Below, piece after piece: positions 34,527 through 45,832 of a stretch of DNA of 64,000 nt; position 1 is the first letter of the stretch, and every line of letters begins with the position of its first letter. Under the pieces are notes generated by a model. The model was given only the letters and a program-made list of their open reading frames with translations, did no database searches and was not told where the DNA came from. The position numbers and the translations under genes are program-made. The stretch comes from Rhizodiscina lignyota (Eukaryota > Ascomycota > Dothideomycetes > Aulographales > Rhizodiscinaceae): the NCBI GenBank assembly GCA_010015805.1, contig ML978128.1, positions 806,001 to 870,000 of the forward strand, in the 5' to 3' direction.

Positions 34527-35360
34527 GGTGGTGAGTAAATCAGTACTGATCCGGACCTGAGGTTTATTTGGGATTATTGTCTCGAATCCGAAGTGTTGCG
34601 AAGCTGAGTCGATTGTATACAAGAGACAGCATTCCAAGGCCGTATATATCACGCGAGATAGCCCTCGGGCGTTTATTTGGAGTTTAGTGATCGCATTAAA
34701 CAAGGAGAGATGAATACTGAACAGAATGAAAGTTGGATACTATTCAGAGGTGAAGTCGGTGGGTGAGGTCCCATTTCGGTGCATTTTTTGATTATATGAT
34801 CAAGGCTTTTGCGGAGACGGAAACACAAAAGTGCCATTTAACGGGGCGGAAATGTAGAGGCTACGGTAGATGAACTCGGAGGGCCTTAGTGATGGCATGG
34901 CAAATGGATCCAGCTTTACTTGTACTGTTCTTGAGGCCAGATGATATTTATGTAGAAACTCTCAAATTGCATGTGATTCGATGAAAATGGAATAAGAGAG
35001 TTAAATCATATCACAGAGAAATAGGCGAGTGCCAAATGCAGAAAATGAATGTCATTAAATTGTAATTATACTGGACGGAGTCGAGGTATGGTAGATTCTT
35101 CAAGAGATAGCCTAATGTATGGAGGTGAAGTTCGAATGGGAATGTGTTTGGTTGGGTTGGGTACCCAAATCTGGGTGGCACACCCCAAAATCGGTTGATC
35201 TCCGGGTACTTCGATGCTTAAGGGAGCCTAGCTCCGTACTTAAACATCCACTCCACGTCAACGAACGCAGATCGACAATGAATTTAACAACACCACCATC
35301 TTCGCTCTAGAAGCCTATCTTCTAGGAGAAAATACTCGTGTACACTACAAAAGGCCCACA
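34527..35360. other. Divergent spacer
   Basis: This 834-bp AT-rich region separates the NmrA-like gene and the DUF2458 gene. It includes GCTCCGTACTTAA, a partial form of a motif that recurs in the window. No gene is seen. Confidence 0.5.
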
Positions 35361-36310
35361 ATGGCATCAGATGGCAATAATGTCCCAGACCTTGCCTCCG
35401 TTCTTCAGGCTCTCGCATCGTTCACTACACCTCAACCTCCAGGCCCGCAACAACTGGCACCACAGCCGCCTCAAGAATCTACTTCCAATACCGCATTTGT
35501 ACAGCAATTGTATCAGTTGAACTCTTCTGCTGGTTCAGAAAATGCTCCGGGCTCCGGGCCGAATCTCCCGCAGCCCCGTCCGCAACAACGTGTCGTGAAT
35601 GATGTTGTAGAACGCACAAGCTCCCCGACGATTGATCCGGCCACTATCACGGATTGGAAGATGGGATTGAAATGTGTATCATTCATATCTCAAGCAAATC
35701 CAAACTTTAAAAATGCTATCCGAAAGGTTCATACTCTCTCAAACACATACCGCTACTGTGAGCTTATGGTCGAGAGCAGATGATTCATGCTCAACATCAT
35801 CACGAGAGGCTCTGGTGGGTGTAATGTCAATTCTTCAATAATCCATATATGCTAACAACTTCTGCTCAGGTATCAAGGCTTCAATGACCTGCTTGAGAAG
35901 CACGGACGACAGTACGTTCCCTGGCCTTGTTCCGGCTCGAACCCCCAAGATCTAACTCAGATAACGCAGGATTCCCGAGGACGGTCCCGTAAATGTACTA
36001 ACTCTATCATAGCTCGTGAGGCTAGAATTTGCGCTAATGACGATGCCAGATTGATGATATTGACGAGGCGAAAGCATATGTTTCGAAAGTGCATATGGCA
36101 GCAGTAGAAATGCACACGGCAATGACCGTAGAGCTGAAGGTCCTTGGAGTTCCTTTCTTCGGCACCAAACCGGAGCACGTTAAAAGAAATGGAAATAGAG
36201 AAGTCAGTCAAAATGGGGGCTCTCTCACAAATGGAGTGAAAATAACAGAACGGGAACTGCTCGATCTCCAACGCAAGATGGTGCAGTATCTGGAAGACAT
36301 GTACGGTTGA
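35361..36310 (+). CDS. DUF2458 fungal protein, five exons
   Basis: Exons 35361-35726, 35780-35814, 35870-35911, 35970-35988 and 36050-36310 join in frame to 240 residues. The family layout is a Gln/Pro-rich N-terminus, then DPATITDWKMGLKCVSFI, a helix with MIHAQHHHERLWYQGFNDLLEKHGRQ, and KVHMAAVEMHTAMTVELKVLGVPFFGT. I match this to DUF2458 (PF10454) from memory. The helical centre is split over three tiny exons (35, 42 and 19 nt), each bounded by GT-AG introns of 53-61 nt. The function of the family is unknown to me. Confidence 0.8.
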
Positions 36311-36803
36311 GCGAGGGATGGCTCATAATTCCCACATCAACTACACACTTGTCTTAGACTTGTGTTTCTGTGGCAGTATATGTCAATACGCCGACACTTT
36401 GTGTTGCCCCGATCAAGCACCCGGTCGACGGAGCAAGAGGGTATCATTAGCTTTTCATTGAGCATCTGGCTCACGTATGATTGGCCAATTGGTGTCTCGT
36501 GGTCGCACTAGCAATTTGAGAGCGGTGAAGGGGAAATTAAATTTAAGATTGGTTCAGGTGGCAAATCTCGTCGCGGAGCACACGACAACAAAAACAAGCG
36601 GCTAGCGCGAATAGCAACCCCACTACTATATAAACACGGGGGCCCCCCGCGAGCTCTCTCTCTCTTTCTTTCTTTCTTTCTCTTCATTCTCACAACAACA
36701 AATCGGTTGCTGATCGACCAACTTGCTCACACCGCTGCTGCTCACTCGCTTCACTCAAATCTTTGATCAACAAGGCATTCACTTCAGACTACGCGCCTTC
36801 AAA
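36311..36803. promoter_or_regulatory. Promoter and leader of the Cys-rich GPI-type gene
   Basis: This spacer ends with a TATA box (36627), a CT/CTTT microsatellite at 36652-36690 and an unstructured CA/CT-rich leader. Confidence 0.55.
36627..36634 (+). promoter_or_regulatory. TATA box
   Basis: TATATAAA located 177 bp before the ATG at 36804 and just upstream of a CT-rich tract, the usual fungal core promoter order. Confidence 0.6.
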
Positions 36804-38326
36804 ATGGGCACTCTCTTTTTGATGCTGTTCTTCAGCGTCTTCCTTCTCTGCACTGCCACTGGTAATGGCGTTGTTGCCGTGAAGAACGCGGTCACCACCG
36901 CTGTTGCTACCTTCACTCCTGGCCCTCTCTACTTCCACCCGGTCTTTTCGGGCAAAGATGTCGCTTATCAGTCCAACACCTGCCTTTCTCATGAGAACGC
37001 TTGCGGCTTCGGATGTTGCCCTGAAGTAAGTCAATTTCATTCACTCGGAATACTTTCACACAACACGATTGCTAACGCCGCACAGGGCTCAACCTGCTAC
37101 AACAACGGTCAAGGTTGCTGTCCTGATGGGTGAGTCTTTTCTCCAAGTGGTCTCTTTGTTCAGACAATACTACTCTCATGTACTTTAGCGCCGCCTGTAC
37201 CAAGTCTCACAACAAAGCGATTCCCTGTGTTGCCAGCGCCGCTTCGCAGTGCGGCGTGTCCCCTGAACCTCGCAGCTGCTGCCCGGCTTCCGCCCCGCTC
37301 TGCATGTACGCCCACAACTTCGGCCGTGGCTGCTTTGCGAACCCCATCTCGCCCAAGACGACACATACTTCCGACAAGGAGCTCATGGCACGCGCAACCA
37401 CGGATGAAGGCCATCCTACTGCTGCACCTCTCATCTTCCACCCCGTCGTCCACATAGGCAATACTACGGAAATCATCAACACCTGCATTGGCAATGAGTC
37501 CAAGTGCCAGAATGGATGCTGCCCTGCGGGTACATACTGCTTCACTCAAGGCGAGGTGCCTGGTTGCTGTCCAAATGGGTAAGCACGCACGATCCCTTGT
37601 CGTTGACACAGTACTTACCTTTTTTCCAGAACCGATTGCCATATCCCAGACGCCGCACACTACTGTGCCCACGCTGTCGATCCCGCATGCACCACCGCTG
37701 ACCCTACCTGCTGCCCGAGCAGTGCTCCGACCTGTGCTGCCGCTGTCGGCTTCGGTACTGGCTGCATGGCTCTGCCTACGATGACCACGACCATCAATAT
37801 CGCTGCAATGACCTCTATCGACCGTCCAGTGCCGCGCACTGTCGCTCTCACGCCTCGCGAGGCCGTTGCAGCCGTCCTGTCTCCCACACCATCGACTACG
37901 TCACCAACTGTCACCAGCATGGCTGCCACTGCAAGGACTGGACACTGGACTACCCTGACCACATACTCCAATGGTCTTGTCCTCATCGCTACTATTAGCG
38001 ATACCACAGTCACGGTGTATCCAAGCACATCGTCGTCCCACCCGTCCAGGTCTGTCGTTGTGAGGACCAGCACCATTCTGGTGCAGCCGACCACACTCAC
38101 CGTGACAGCGACGAAGGCATCCCTGGTCCCCACCACCCTGACGTCGACAGAGGTGGTCACAGCGGTCGGCACGGAGTCCGCTGCTGGTGGCAACATGTCG
38201 TCATCCTCTGCTCCGACTTCGGTGGCCGTGACGCTTGCTACTAAGCCCTCAGAGGCTAACCGGGTCGGTGCTGGCGTTGGAGCTCTGCTTCTTCTTGTTC
38301 TTGGCTTGTCTTCCCTTGTTCTCTAA
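36804..38326 (+). CDS. Cys-rich GPI-anchored surface protein with duplicated Cys module
   Basis: Exons 36804-37025, 37086-37129, 37189-37578 and 37630-38326 join in frame to 450 residues. A signal peptide (MGTLFLMLFFSVFLLC) leads to two homologous ~95-residue modules, each with a CGFGCCPE or CQNGCCPA knot, a GCCPDG/GCCPNG end and an SAPLC/SAPTC...GRGC/GTGC tail. A Thr/Ser-rich stalk follows, and the last ~20 residues are hydrophobic (GALLLLVLGLSSLVL) without basic residues after, as in GPI signals. Introns fall at similar points in the first and second module (after the CCPDG/CCPNG codons), consistent with duplication. Cell-surface location is inferred; the family is not one I can name. Confidence 0.8.
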
Positions 38327-39799
38327 GTTCTCCAATGGAGAGCTTCACTCTCATTGAATAGGTAGTTTAAATAGCTTTCAACAATGAAAGAATACACCTT
38401 TTCTTTACCCTATTATAGCTTGAATACTTGCGCAAATTGAAATCATGTGACTTATCCCTGGTTGTATCACGTGCTCTACCCCTGCCAAGGCTCCGCCGGT
38501 TCTCCCTCGTTTTCCTCTCTTGCCCAAACTAAAGACATTGTGTTTATCTTCACGTTATAACTCCTAGTGTAATCATATCGTTGCTCGGGCAGCAGTCAGT
38601 AAACAGGTTGTTTACTGACTTGGTGGAATGAGAAGCTGGCATTACGGTCCTGGACATAGTCGTACAGCGGCCCATAGTAACTCTCTTCTCTCTATTGTCT
38701 AAGCTAGAGAGGTTGTATTTCTCTCTAAGCTGTAATTCCTGGTATAATCAAACCGTTGCTCCGGTAGCAGTTGATAAGAGGCGTTTGTGGACCTCATGAA
38801 CCTCCGCCTTGATAAGAGGGAGAGAGCGGAGGGGATGGGGACGACAGCTCAAAATTATCCGAGGCGCGTATATCTAATGCAACTTGATCCTCCAGCTGAG
38901 CCGCTCGATATGTATCCAATAAGGCTAACGCTGGCAGGATCTACAATATGCATATGCACGATGCGGCAACGCACCAATCATGCTTCCCACCAAAAAGCCA
39001 CTTAATGAGCGAATGCACGATGCGGAGGCTGGGAGGCAACAAATAGATGTCAAGAACTTTATTTGAGTTGCAAACGTTGTGGTTCCTATGACTGCCTTCG
39101 ACTGAGGGTGGAGCGACACTTAGGTGTACAATATTGATTTCTGCTGAACAGTGCAGATTCGAAGAATTGTCGAACCTGGCAAGATAGGCCAATAAGCAGT
39201 CATTAGACACATGTCGCGAGATCATACCTTTCAACTGTCGAATTCTGTGAGCTCTCTCGTAAGAGCTCCCCCTCCAGCACGTGTACGCACCGGCCTGACC
39301 GTTGAGTCTCAACTGGAGCAATTTGAAATACCTAACTGCTATTGCACCACATAACCCGCAGTCTTCTTCACTATGCCATGAATTAGATCGTGGGGCCGAT
39401 TTCGCTAGCTCTTGCCCATCCTCCTACAAAACCCATCGTCGTCCTACTCGAAATCCTTCTCTTCTTCACCAACACTAGGCGTTTCAACGAGAACAAAGAG
39501 CACACAAGAAACTCCACAATTCCATTGAAACCAACACAACTTCACTTGAAGGTCATCGAGCTTCTTCTACTGTATTCACTCAGCGAGCAAAGTTCTTCTT
39601 ACAAAGTTTACGAAGCTTCGAGACTGGAGGAAGAGCGTCACCGTCAACCTTGTGCATATTACTAAGCCGCATTCTGACGTAGAAACGCCAAGAAACGCCA
39701 AGAATTGCTCTCCGGGAAGACAAAGGCACCCGCACCTCAGCCCGCCTCTTTGTCTTCTCCACCGTCATCGTCCCGTCGTCAAAGAACATCAATATCGAC
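38327..39799. other. 1.5-kb gene-poor spacer with tandem duplication and hairpin
   Basis: It contains two diverged copies of a ~175-bp unit (about 38520-38695 and 38696-38870), a perfect 12-bp-arm hairpin at 38594-38620, and the TFIIB promoter at its right end. No gene is seen. Confidence 0.55.
38594..38620. repeat. Perfect hairpin (12-bp arms, 3-nt loop)
   Basis: AGTCAGTAAACA, loop GGT, TGTTTACTGACT, without mismatch. Confidence 0.85.
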
Positions 39800-40873
39800 A
39801 TGGCGGCCACGCAGATGCTATCTCCTGGAGAAGTGCCCTCTGTGGTACCAGAGGGCGATGGCGCATGGCAGCAAAACCTCAATATCCACATGGTCTGCCC
39901 CGAATGCCAGGAAGTGCCGCCTAACATCGTCGAATCGTACACGGACGGCGATGTCGTCTGCGGCAGCTGCGGCCTTGTGTTGAGCAACCGGCTCGTCGAT
40001 ACACGATCGGAATGGCGTACCTTCTCCAACGACGACGGCAAAGACGTCGACCCCTCGCGCGTGGGCGACGGACCCAATCTCCTCTTGAACGGCGATCAGC
40101 TTGATACCCGCATCGCGGCGAGTGGAAACGCGAAGTCGAGGGAGCTCCAAAGGGCACAGGGGAAGACAACGGCAGACAAGGCAACCAAGGGCTTGATGAA
40201 GGCGTACGAAGACATCAGCATCCTGTGCGAGAAGAAGGGCTTCACAAAGCTGGTCAGCGATTCGGCAAAGCACATCTACAAGCTCATCGACGACGAGCGC
40301 GCACTGAAAGGCAAGAGTCAGGACGCCCTCATCGCCAGTTGCATCTTCATTGCCTGCCGACAGAACAATGTAGCCCGCTCCTTCCGCGAAATCACAGATC
40401 TGACGAGAGTGCCGAAGAAGGAGATTGGCAGGACCTTCAAGACAGTCGAGAAGTTCCTGATCAACTACAATCAGAAGCACAAGGTGCAAAACACTGGAGG
40501 CCTCGTTATTTCCAATCAAGGCTACCGCAATACCGAGTCGAGCAAGGCTAAGGATGTCTGTCGTCGCTTCTGTGATCAGCTCCGACTCAAGCCGAACACC
40601 AGCTACGTCTGCGAGGAGGTTGCGGAGAGGATGAGCGAGACGGGATCGCTGGCTGGACGCTCCCCACTGTCGATCGCCGCGGTGTGCATCTACATGTGTT
40701 CAGCGGCCATGGGTGTGCCGAAAACACCAAAGGAAATTGGTCTGGTCTGCGGCGTCAGCGACGGAACAATTCGTTCGGCCTACAAGGGCTTGTACCCGGA
40801 GAGGGAGCAGTTGATCGACGCGGCGTGGTTGGAGAGCAGAGGAGGAGACATGTCCAAATTGCCACCAGCATAA
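39800..40873 (+). CDS. SUA7: General transcription factor TFIIB
   Basis: This is a single exon of 357 residues. TFIIB bridges TBP-DNA and RNA polymerase II and helps choose the start site. The N-terminal zinc ribbon has CPEC (residues 33-36) and CGSC (54-57). It is followed by the B-reader/linker (EWRTFSNDDGKDVDPSRVGDG). Two cyclin repeats cover about 125-220 and 230-330, including SQDALIASCIFIACRQNNVARSF and SPLSIAAVCIYMCSAAMGVPKTP. Length and order are those of yeast Sua7. It is nuclear. Confidence 0.97.
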   Translation: MAATQMLSPGEVPSVVPEGDGAWQQNLNIHMVCPECQEVPPNIVESYTDGDVVCGSCGLVLSNRLVDTRSEWRTFSNDDGKDVDPSRVGDGPNLLLNGDQLDTRIAASGNAKSRELQRAQGKTTADKATKGLMKAYEDISILCEKKGFTKLVSDSAKHIYKLIDDERALKGKSQDALIASCIFIACRQNNVARSFREITDLTRVPKKEIGRTFKTVEKFLINYNQKHKVQNTGGLVISNQGYRNTESSKAKDVCRRFCDQLRLKPNTSYVCEEVAERMSETGSLAGRSPLSIAAVCIYMCSAAMGVPKTPKEIGLVCGVSDGTIRSAYKGLYPEREQLIDAAWLESRGGDMSKLPPA

Positions 40874-41710
40874 TCGGTTTGCATTTACGGGCACTTACAC
40901 ATTGCATTTTGCGGAGTATTCGGACAGGTTGAATGATACCACAGGGATCTTCTTTCATTTGCTTTCACGAATTCTTTAGCATAGACCGAGCTAACAAAAC
41001 CGGAACTAGCTCAAGGAAATCACTTCAAGTCATGTGTGCACTCTCTTTTGGCGGTCATGGTGGATCTTAAGGGAAAGTCGTCTGATAGAAGAGCTGCCGT
41101 CGATGAGGCTTCTCTCACATTTGAGCATGGAGAACGGTGAAACGGAGGAAAGCTCTTAGTACGGAGTACACTCGAGAGGCATTTGTACTCTAGCAATGCA
41201 TGAATAGAGATTAAGGATCCCTCCATATTATATGTGTTTCTCAGTGTCATGTGAGTGCAGATGGTATGTCAGATGAATCCAACTACGGCCATGGCCTTTT
41301 TGGCCGGAAGAAGACTTTCCTTGGAACTTGGTGAGATACGTAACACTGCCACACTCACGGTAGAAAATTATGGAGTAATGCAGTGGAGATAGAGTCCCTG
41401 CAGTGCTAGCGCTCGACAGTATAAGCATGCACCTTTGTGCAGATATGGTGCGCCCCGGACCGCGACCGTGTTCCAGAGCTGCACTGCCGAGCGCTTCCCA
41501 CACTTCTTACGCAGCCTGCTTCACATCACCTCCAACATGCCAGCGCTCCTCTTTGATCTACTGTATTATTAGACGCCACACTCGAACGATGTGCTACGCT
41601 CATTACCTCCCTTATCACTGACAAAGCCCAATTCTTCCGCCGACTCGGCGGCCCTTCCGCCAGCCAGCGTTGATCCCCTAAGCCCATCACTACCGCCCCT
41701 CCTTATCACC
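40874..41710. other. Intergenic spacer
   Basis: TFIIB 3' end and the promoter of the M28 peptidase gene, including TACGGAGTAC at 41160-41169. No gene seen. Confidence 0.5.
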
Positions 41711-44446
41711 ATGGCCGAAGACGACTTCGCCAAGATACCCATACCGACATATGAGGAAGCTACGTCCTCTACCCCGCCGACAACTCATTACCTTGGACCC
41801 TCAGAGATCAGTGACGACGCGGAGAGACAAGCGTTCCTCACGCCGCACCCTTCGCCGGGGCCACGACCTCCTCGACGACGAAATGGCTACCACGCGCCCT
41901 CTGTGCAGTCCGTCCGCTCGAGTGAAGACAGTATAGACAGTATACTCGTTGGAAGTGATAGCGAGGAGGAGCATGAGGGCCAGGAGGACGAGGCGCTGCG
42001 GCGCGACATGGAGGAGATGGACATGGACGACGACGTCGAGGGCGGGGAGCGGAGCCGCAGCAGAAGGCATAGATCAGTGTTGGGCTCACGGCTGTCGAAG
42101 CGATTCGGGCGGTGGGGCACCACGCTGTCTGAGATCCGGCTCCCGCGCGTGCCGATGCCCAGCATGGAGTGGTTGACGCGCCGGCTGCCAAACTGGAAGT
42201 GGTCGATTCCAGACCAGTACCGGCCCGGGTGGCAGCTCATCGCGCGGCTGTTTGGGCTGTTCATCGTCGTGGGGCTGCTGTATGTGCTGTTCGTGCTGCA
42301 GATCATGCCGGGCTCGAGGGGCGACTTTCCGTTCGACCCGGAGCTGCTGCGATCGTGGGCGCAGGGGCATGTTGACGAAGGGCATATACGTGACAATCTC
42401 AAGCATATCACGGGGTACAGCCATATTGCTGGGTCGGAGGGCGATCTGTACCTTGCGAGGTGGATTGAAAGCGCGTTCCGTGGTGCGATGATGGACGACG
42501 TCCATACCACCGAATACGAAGTCTACCTCAACTACCCAAAGCCTGGTGGCCGACGAGTCGCGATAGTGAGCCCACCACAGCTAGCGTGGGAGGCTAAGTT
42601 GGAAGAGGAGAGTGCGTACGAGCATCCTACAGCGCAGCAGGAGAATACGCTCGTATTCCATGGACATTCAAGGGCAGGCAATGTCACTGGCCCATTAGTA
42701 TATGCGAATTATGGCAGCCGGGAAGATTACAAGAGATTTCACGACAACGGAATAGATCTTAATGGCACAATTGCTTTGGTACGATATTACGGAACGCAAG
42801 GAGACCGAGCTTTGAAGGTAAAGGCGGCTGAGGAGTGGGGAGTTAAAGGGGTCTTGATATACTCGGATCCACAAGAGGATGGATTCGTCAAAGGAGAACC
42901 GTGGCCGAAGGGAAGATGGCGGCCTAGTGATGGTGTGCAGAGAGGCGCTGTGAGCTTGATGAGCTGGGTAGTTGGAGATGTTCTCACCCCTGGACTGCCC
43001 GCCCACAAGGACACCCCGAGGATTAGTAAAGACAACAACCCAGGACTGGTCAATATCCCAAGTCTGCCACTAGCTTGGCGGGATGCACAAAAGCTGCTTC
43101 AATCGTTGAAGGGACACGGAGAAGAAGCTCCGCACGAGTGGGTCGGCGGAGTACCTGACGTGAAATATTGGTCAGGCGACCAATCCAGCCCTGTCGTCAA
43201 CTTATTGAACGACCAGGACGAGAATGAGAGGCAGCCGATTTGGAATGTCATGGGTGTCATCGAAGGCATCGAGCAGAAGGAAAAGAAGGTCATTGTCGGA
43301 AACCACAGGGACTCGTGGTGCTTTGGCGCAGGCGACCCTGGAAGGTAAATTATGCAATCGTACTTATATCACAGAAATGCTGACCTGTAAAGTGGAACGG
43401 CTATAATGCTGGAAGTCGTCCGGGTCCTTGGCCAACTCCGATCTCAAGGCTGGCGACCCTTACGCTCCATCGTCTTCGCATCTTGGGATGCCGAGGAATA
43501 TAACCTCATTGGTTCCACGGAGTACGTGGAAGACAATTTAGAATCACTCCGAAACGATGGCATTGCATATCTCAATGTCGATACAGGGGTGGTCGGCGAC
43601 GACTTCCGCGCGGCAGCATCTCCTATTCTGAAACAAGCACTTACTCGCGTCCTTGGTCGCGTAGGTGATCCATTTAAGAATGCCTCGCTCGGGGAGCTTT
43701 GGCAGAAAGAAAAGAAGAAGCTTGACGGGCTTGGTGCAGGCAGCGATTACGTTGCTTTCCAGGATATGGCTGGCGTATCGAGCATTGATTTCGGCTTCTC
43801 GGGCGAGGGATACCCGTACCACTCCTGCTACGAGACCTTTGAGTGGATGGAACAATACGGCGATCCAAAGTTCCTCTACCACAAGGCCCTCGCCCAAATC
43901 TGGATCCTTCTCATCCTTGAAGTGGCGCAAGAGCCACTCGTCCCCTTCGACCTCCGCCACTACGCACTGGCGATGAACTCATACCTCGTCCACCTCGTGA
44001 CATATGCAGAGAGACATGGATCTCCGAGCAAGGAACAGTTTAACCTCAAACCCCTCTTCGAAGCCGTGGGCCACTTCAGGGAAAAGGCCAAAGAATTCCA
44101 CAATTGGGACGACGCTTGGTTCGGCACGGTCATCGCAAACAACGGCTTCGAGAGCACGGCGATGACAATGCAGAGATATTGGCATAACGATCGCATTTCG
44201 AACTTCGAGGCGGACTTGCTAGATCTCCCGAGGGATAAAGATGACCACGCACAGCATGGCGTCCCTGGAAGAGAGCAGTTCAAACATATAATATTCGGCC
44301 CACAGAAGTGGAGCGGGTATGATGAGGCGTACTTCCCGGCCATTGTCGATGCCATCGACGAAGGCGACTGGTCGAGCGCACAAGCGCAAGTGAAAAAGGC
44401 AGCAGGGATAATCAGGCGAGCTAGTGACAATCTCACGAGGCCTTAG
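41711..44446 (+). CDS. Glutamate carboxypeptidase II-like M28 metallopeptidase (Tre/Vps70 type)
   Basis: Exons 41711-43344 and 43393-44446 give 895 residues. A long acidic cytosolic N-terminus with a PTYEEA motif (PY-like, a possible WW/ubiquitin-ligase site) leads to one TM helix at about 178-199, making a type II membrane protein. The ectodomain contains a protease-associated domain (GPLVYANYG to GVLIYSDP), the M28 zinc-site region (GNHRDSW, then GAGDPGSGTA across the intron, and WDAEEYNLIGS), and a C-terminal dimerisation domain like transferrin receptor. Yeast relatives (Tre1/Tre2, Vps70) act in endosomal sorting; the zinc residues H, D and EE are kept, so catalysis is plausible. Confidence 0.9.
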
Positions 44447-44499
44447 AGACGGGCCGTGGCGCATTGGGGGAGCGTGCATTTGTATATATCGATATCCTA

Positions 44500-45460
44500 T
44501 GTTGATCAATCGGCCTGGTGTGTTCACCTGCTATTGGATTTGTGGGAGACCTTCTTCTACCGTTTCACACTGTAGCCCGGAAGTACTCTCCGAAACAGTA
44601 AAGTCCAAGACAGCCAACTTACCGAATGTTGTCTGAGGGACGGTTTGAATATGTCGAGAGGTACAGCGTAGAGGGGGATACGACTTTGCCAGCTTGCACG
44701 AGAGAGTGAAGAGGTTATAGTGACTCTCCCCAGCCTAGAGTGTTCGCCTGCTGTTGGATTTGTGACTGTACTTTTTCTGCCGCGCTGGCCTTCGGCACGG
44801 GCACCGGAAGACCTAAGGCCGTGCTTGCGGCACGGCCGGTACAGCTTGAGCGACGTACAGCATACTCTTTCTCACAGCGCGACCACTGCGACTTCTGCAG
44901 GCCTGAACGTATGGCATGTGCTGCCACGCTAGCAACAGGCTGTGGAGGATTGCGATCCTCCTCGTAGATGTCTATTGGCTCCTCGTAGATGTCTATTGGC
45001 TCCTCGTAGATGTCTATTGTATTTCAACCCCTCAAGAAGCATTCATCCGTTTTAATGGAGTGGCCTTCTGTTGCTTCGTGTAAGAATTTATGTAGTCGTC
45101 GTTTTTCTATTTGCGGAGTAGCGTAGTTTGCAATTAGCGTATGATAGTACCTACAATTAAGAAGTCCGTCCAGGAAGTAGTGCCTGGGACTAGATGTGAT
45201 AGCCTTCTTCTACCGCTATGCGACTCTGTTCGGGACTACAATCTAAAGTTGCGAAGTCCGTAAACGCATACTCCGCGACTGTTACGAGAGCAATAGTTTG
45301 ATTATGTTGGGAGGTACGGAGTCCGGTGAAATACGACTCAGGCAGCTTGAATAAGAGGCGAAGGAGGTTATTATAACTACCATTGACCTAGTGTATTCGC
45401 CAGCTGTTAAATATATGATAGACTTTCTTCTCCTGCATTACAACTACGTCCAGAAGTGTG
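44500..45460. repeat. Diverged copies of a dispersed repeat
   Basis: Recurrent blocks include GTTCACCTGCTATTGGATTTGTG (44524), GTTCGCCTGCTGTTGGATTTGTG (44741) and ATTCGCCAGCTGTTAAATATATG (45397). Before the last two lies a shared block with ATACGACT, CAGCTTG, AGAG and GAGGTTAT (44680-44720 and 45340-45380). GCAATAGTTTGATTATGTTGGGAG near 45290 matches 31035 at 21 of 24 bases. Confidence 0.6.
44958..45019. repeat. 21-bp tandem repeat, three copies
   Basis: Three near-complete copies of CTCCTCGTAGATGTCTATTGG, identical to each other. Confidence 0.95.
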
Positions 45461-45832
45461 GAAAGCGTCGGAGGACGTTCTGGGAGACGATGCAATTTAG
45501 AGTTGCTCGAAACAACGGTTCTAGGTGCAGGGGAACGGGAATACGACATTAGGGATGCGCTGAGATATGGTAATCGATATGATCTATATCGCGAGTGGAG
45601 GATACTGCGTTAGAGGTCCGCGCTCCAAGGGATACGTAAACAGGAGAGCTTTGTAGTCAACAGTCGAGGCATTGTGAAAGACATGATTGCTGAAGTGGTA
45701 AGATAGGACGATCTCTTGCAGGTTGATATCTAGGTGGAAGAGAGCGATAATTAAGCTATGTGGTATCGATAGTTTCAGATCATGAGATCCATGTTCTAAT
45801 ATTCAAATTTGCCGCCCAAGAAGACTCCAAAA

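Larger units (their letters stand above)
44447..45832. other. 1.4-kb repeat-rich gene desert
   Basis: No gene is supported. The region is built mostly from diverged copies of the same repeat as 30.9-31.4 kb plus a 21-bp tandem repeat. Confidence 0.6.

Noticed and set aside
35925-35950. tRNA B-box-like sequence (GGGTTCGAGCC on the minus strand)
   Set aside because: It lies inside an intron of the DUF2458 gene with no A box or acceptor stem at the right spacing. I found no tRNA in the window by eye.
41887-42510. 207-codon minus-strand ORF over the M28 peptidase gene
   Set aside because: Antisense to conserved coding sequence, composition typical of a shadow frame.
44958-45019. Possible CRISPR-like array
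   Set aside because: Three contiguous 21-bp copies without spacers in a eukaryotic genome; a simple tandem repeat.
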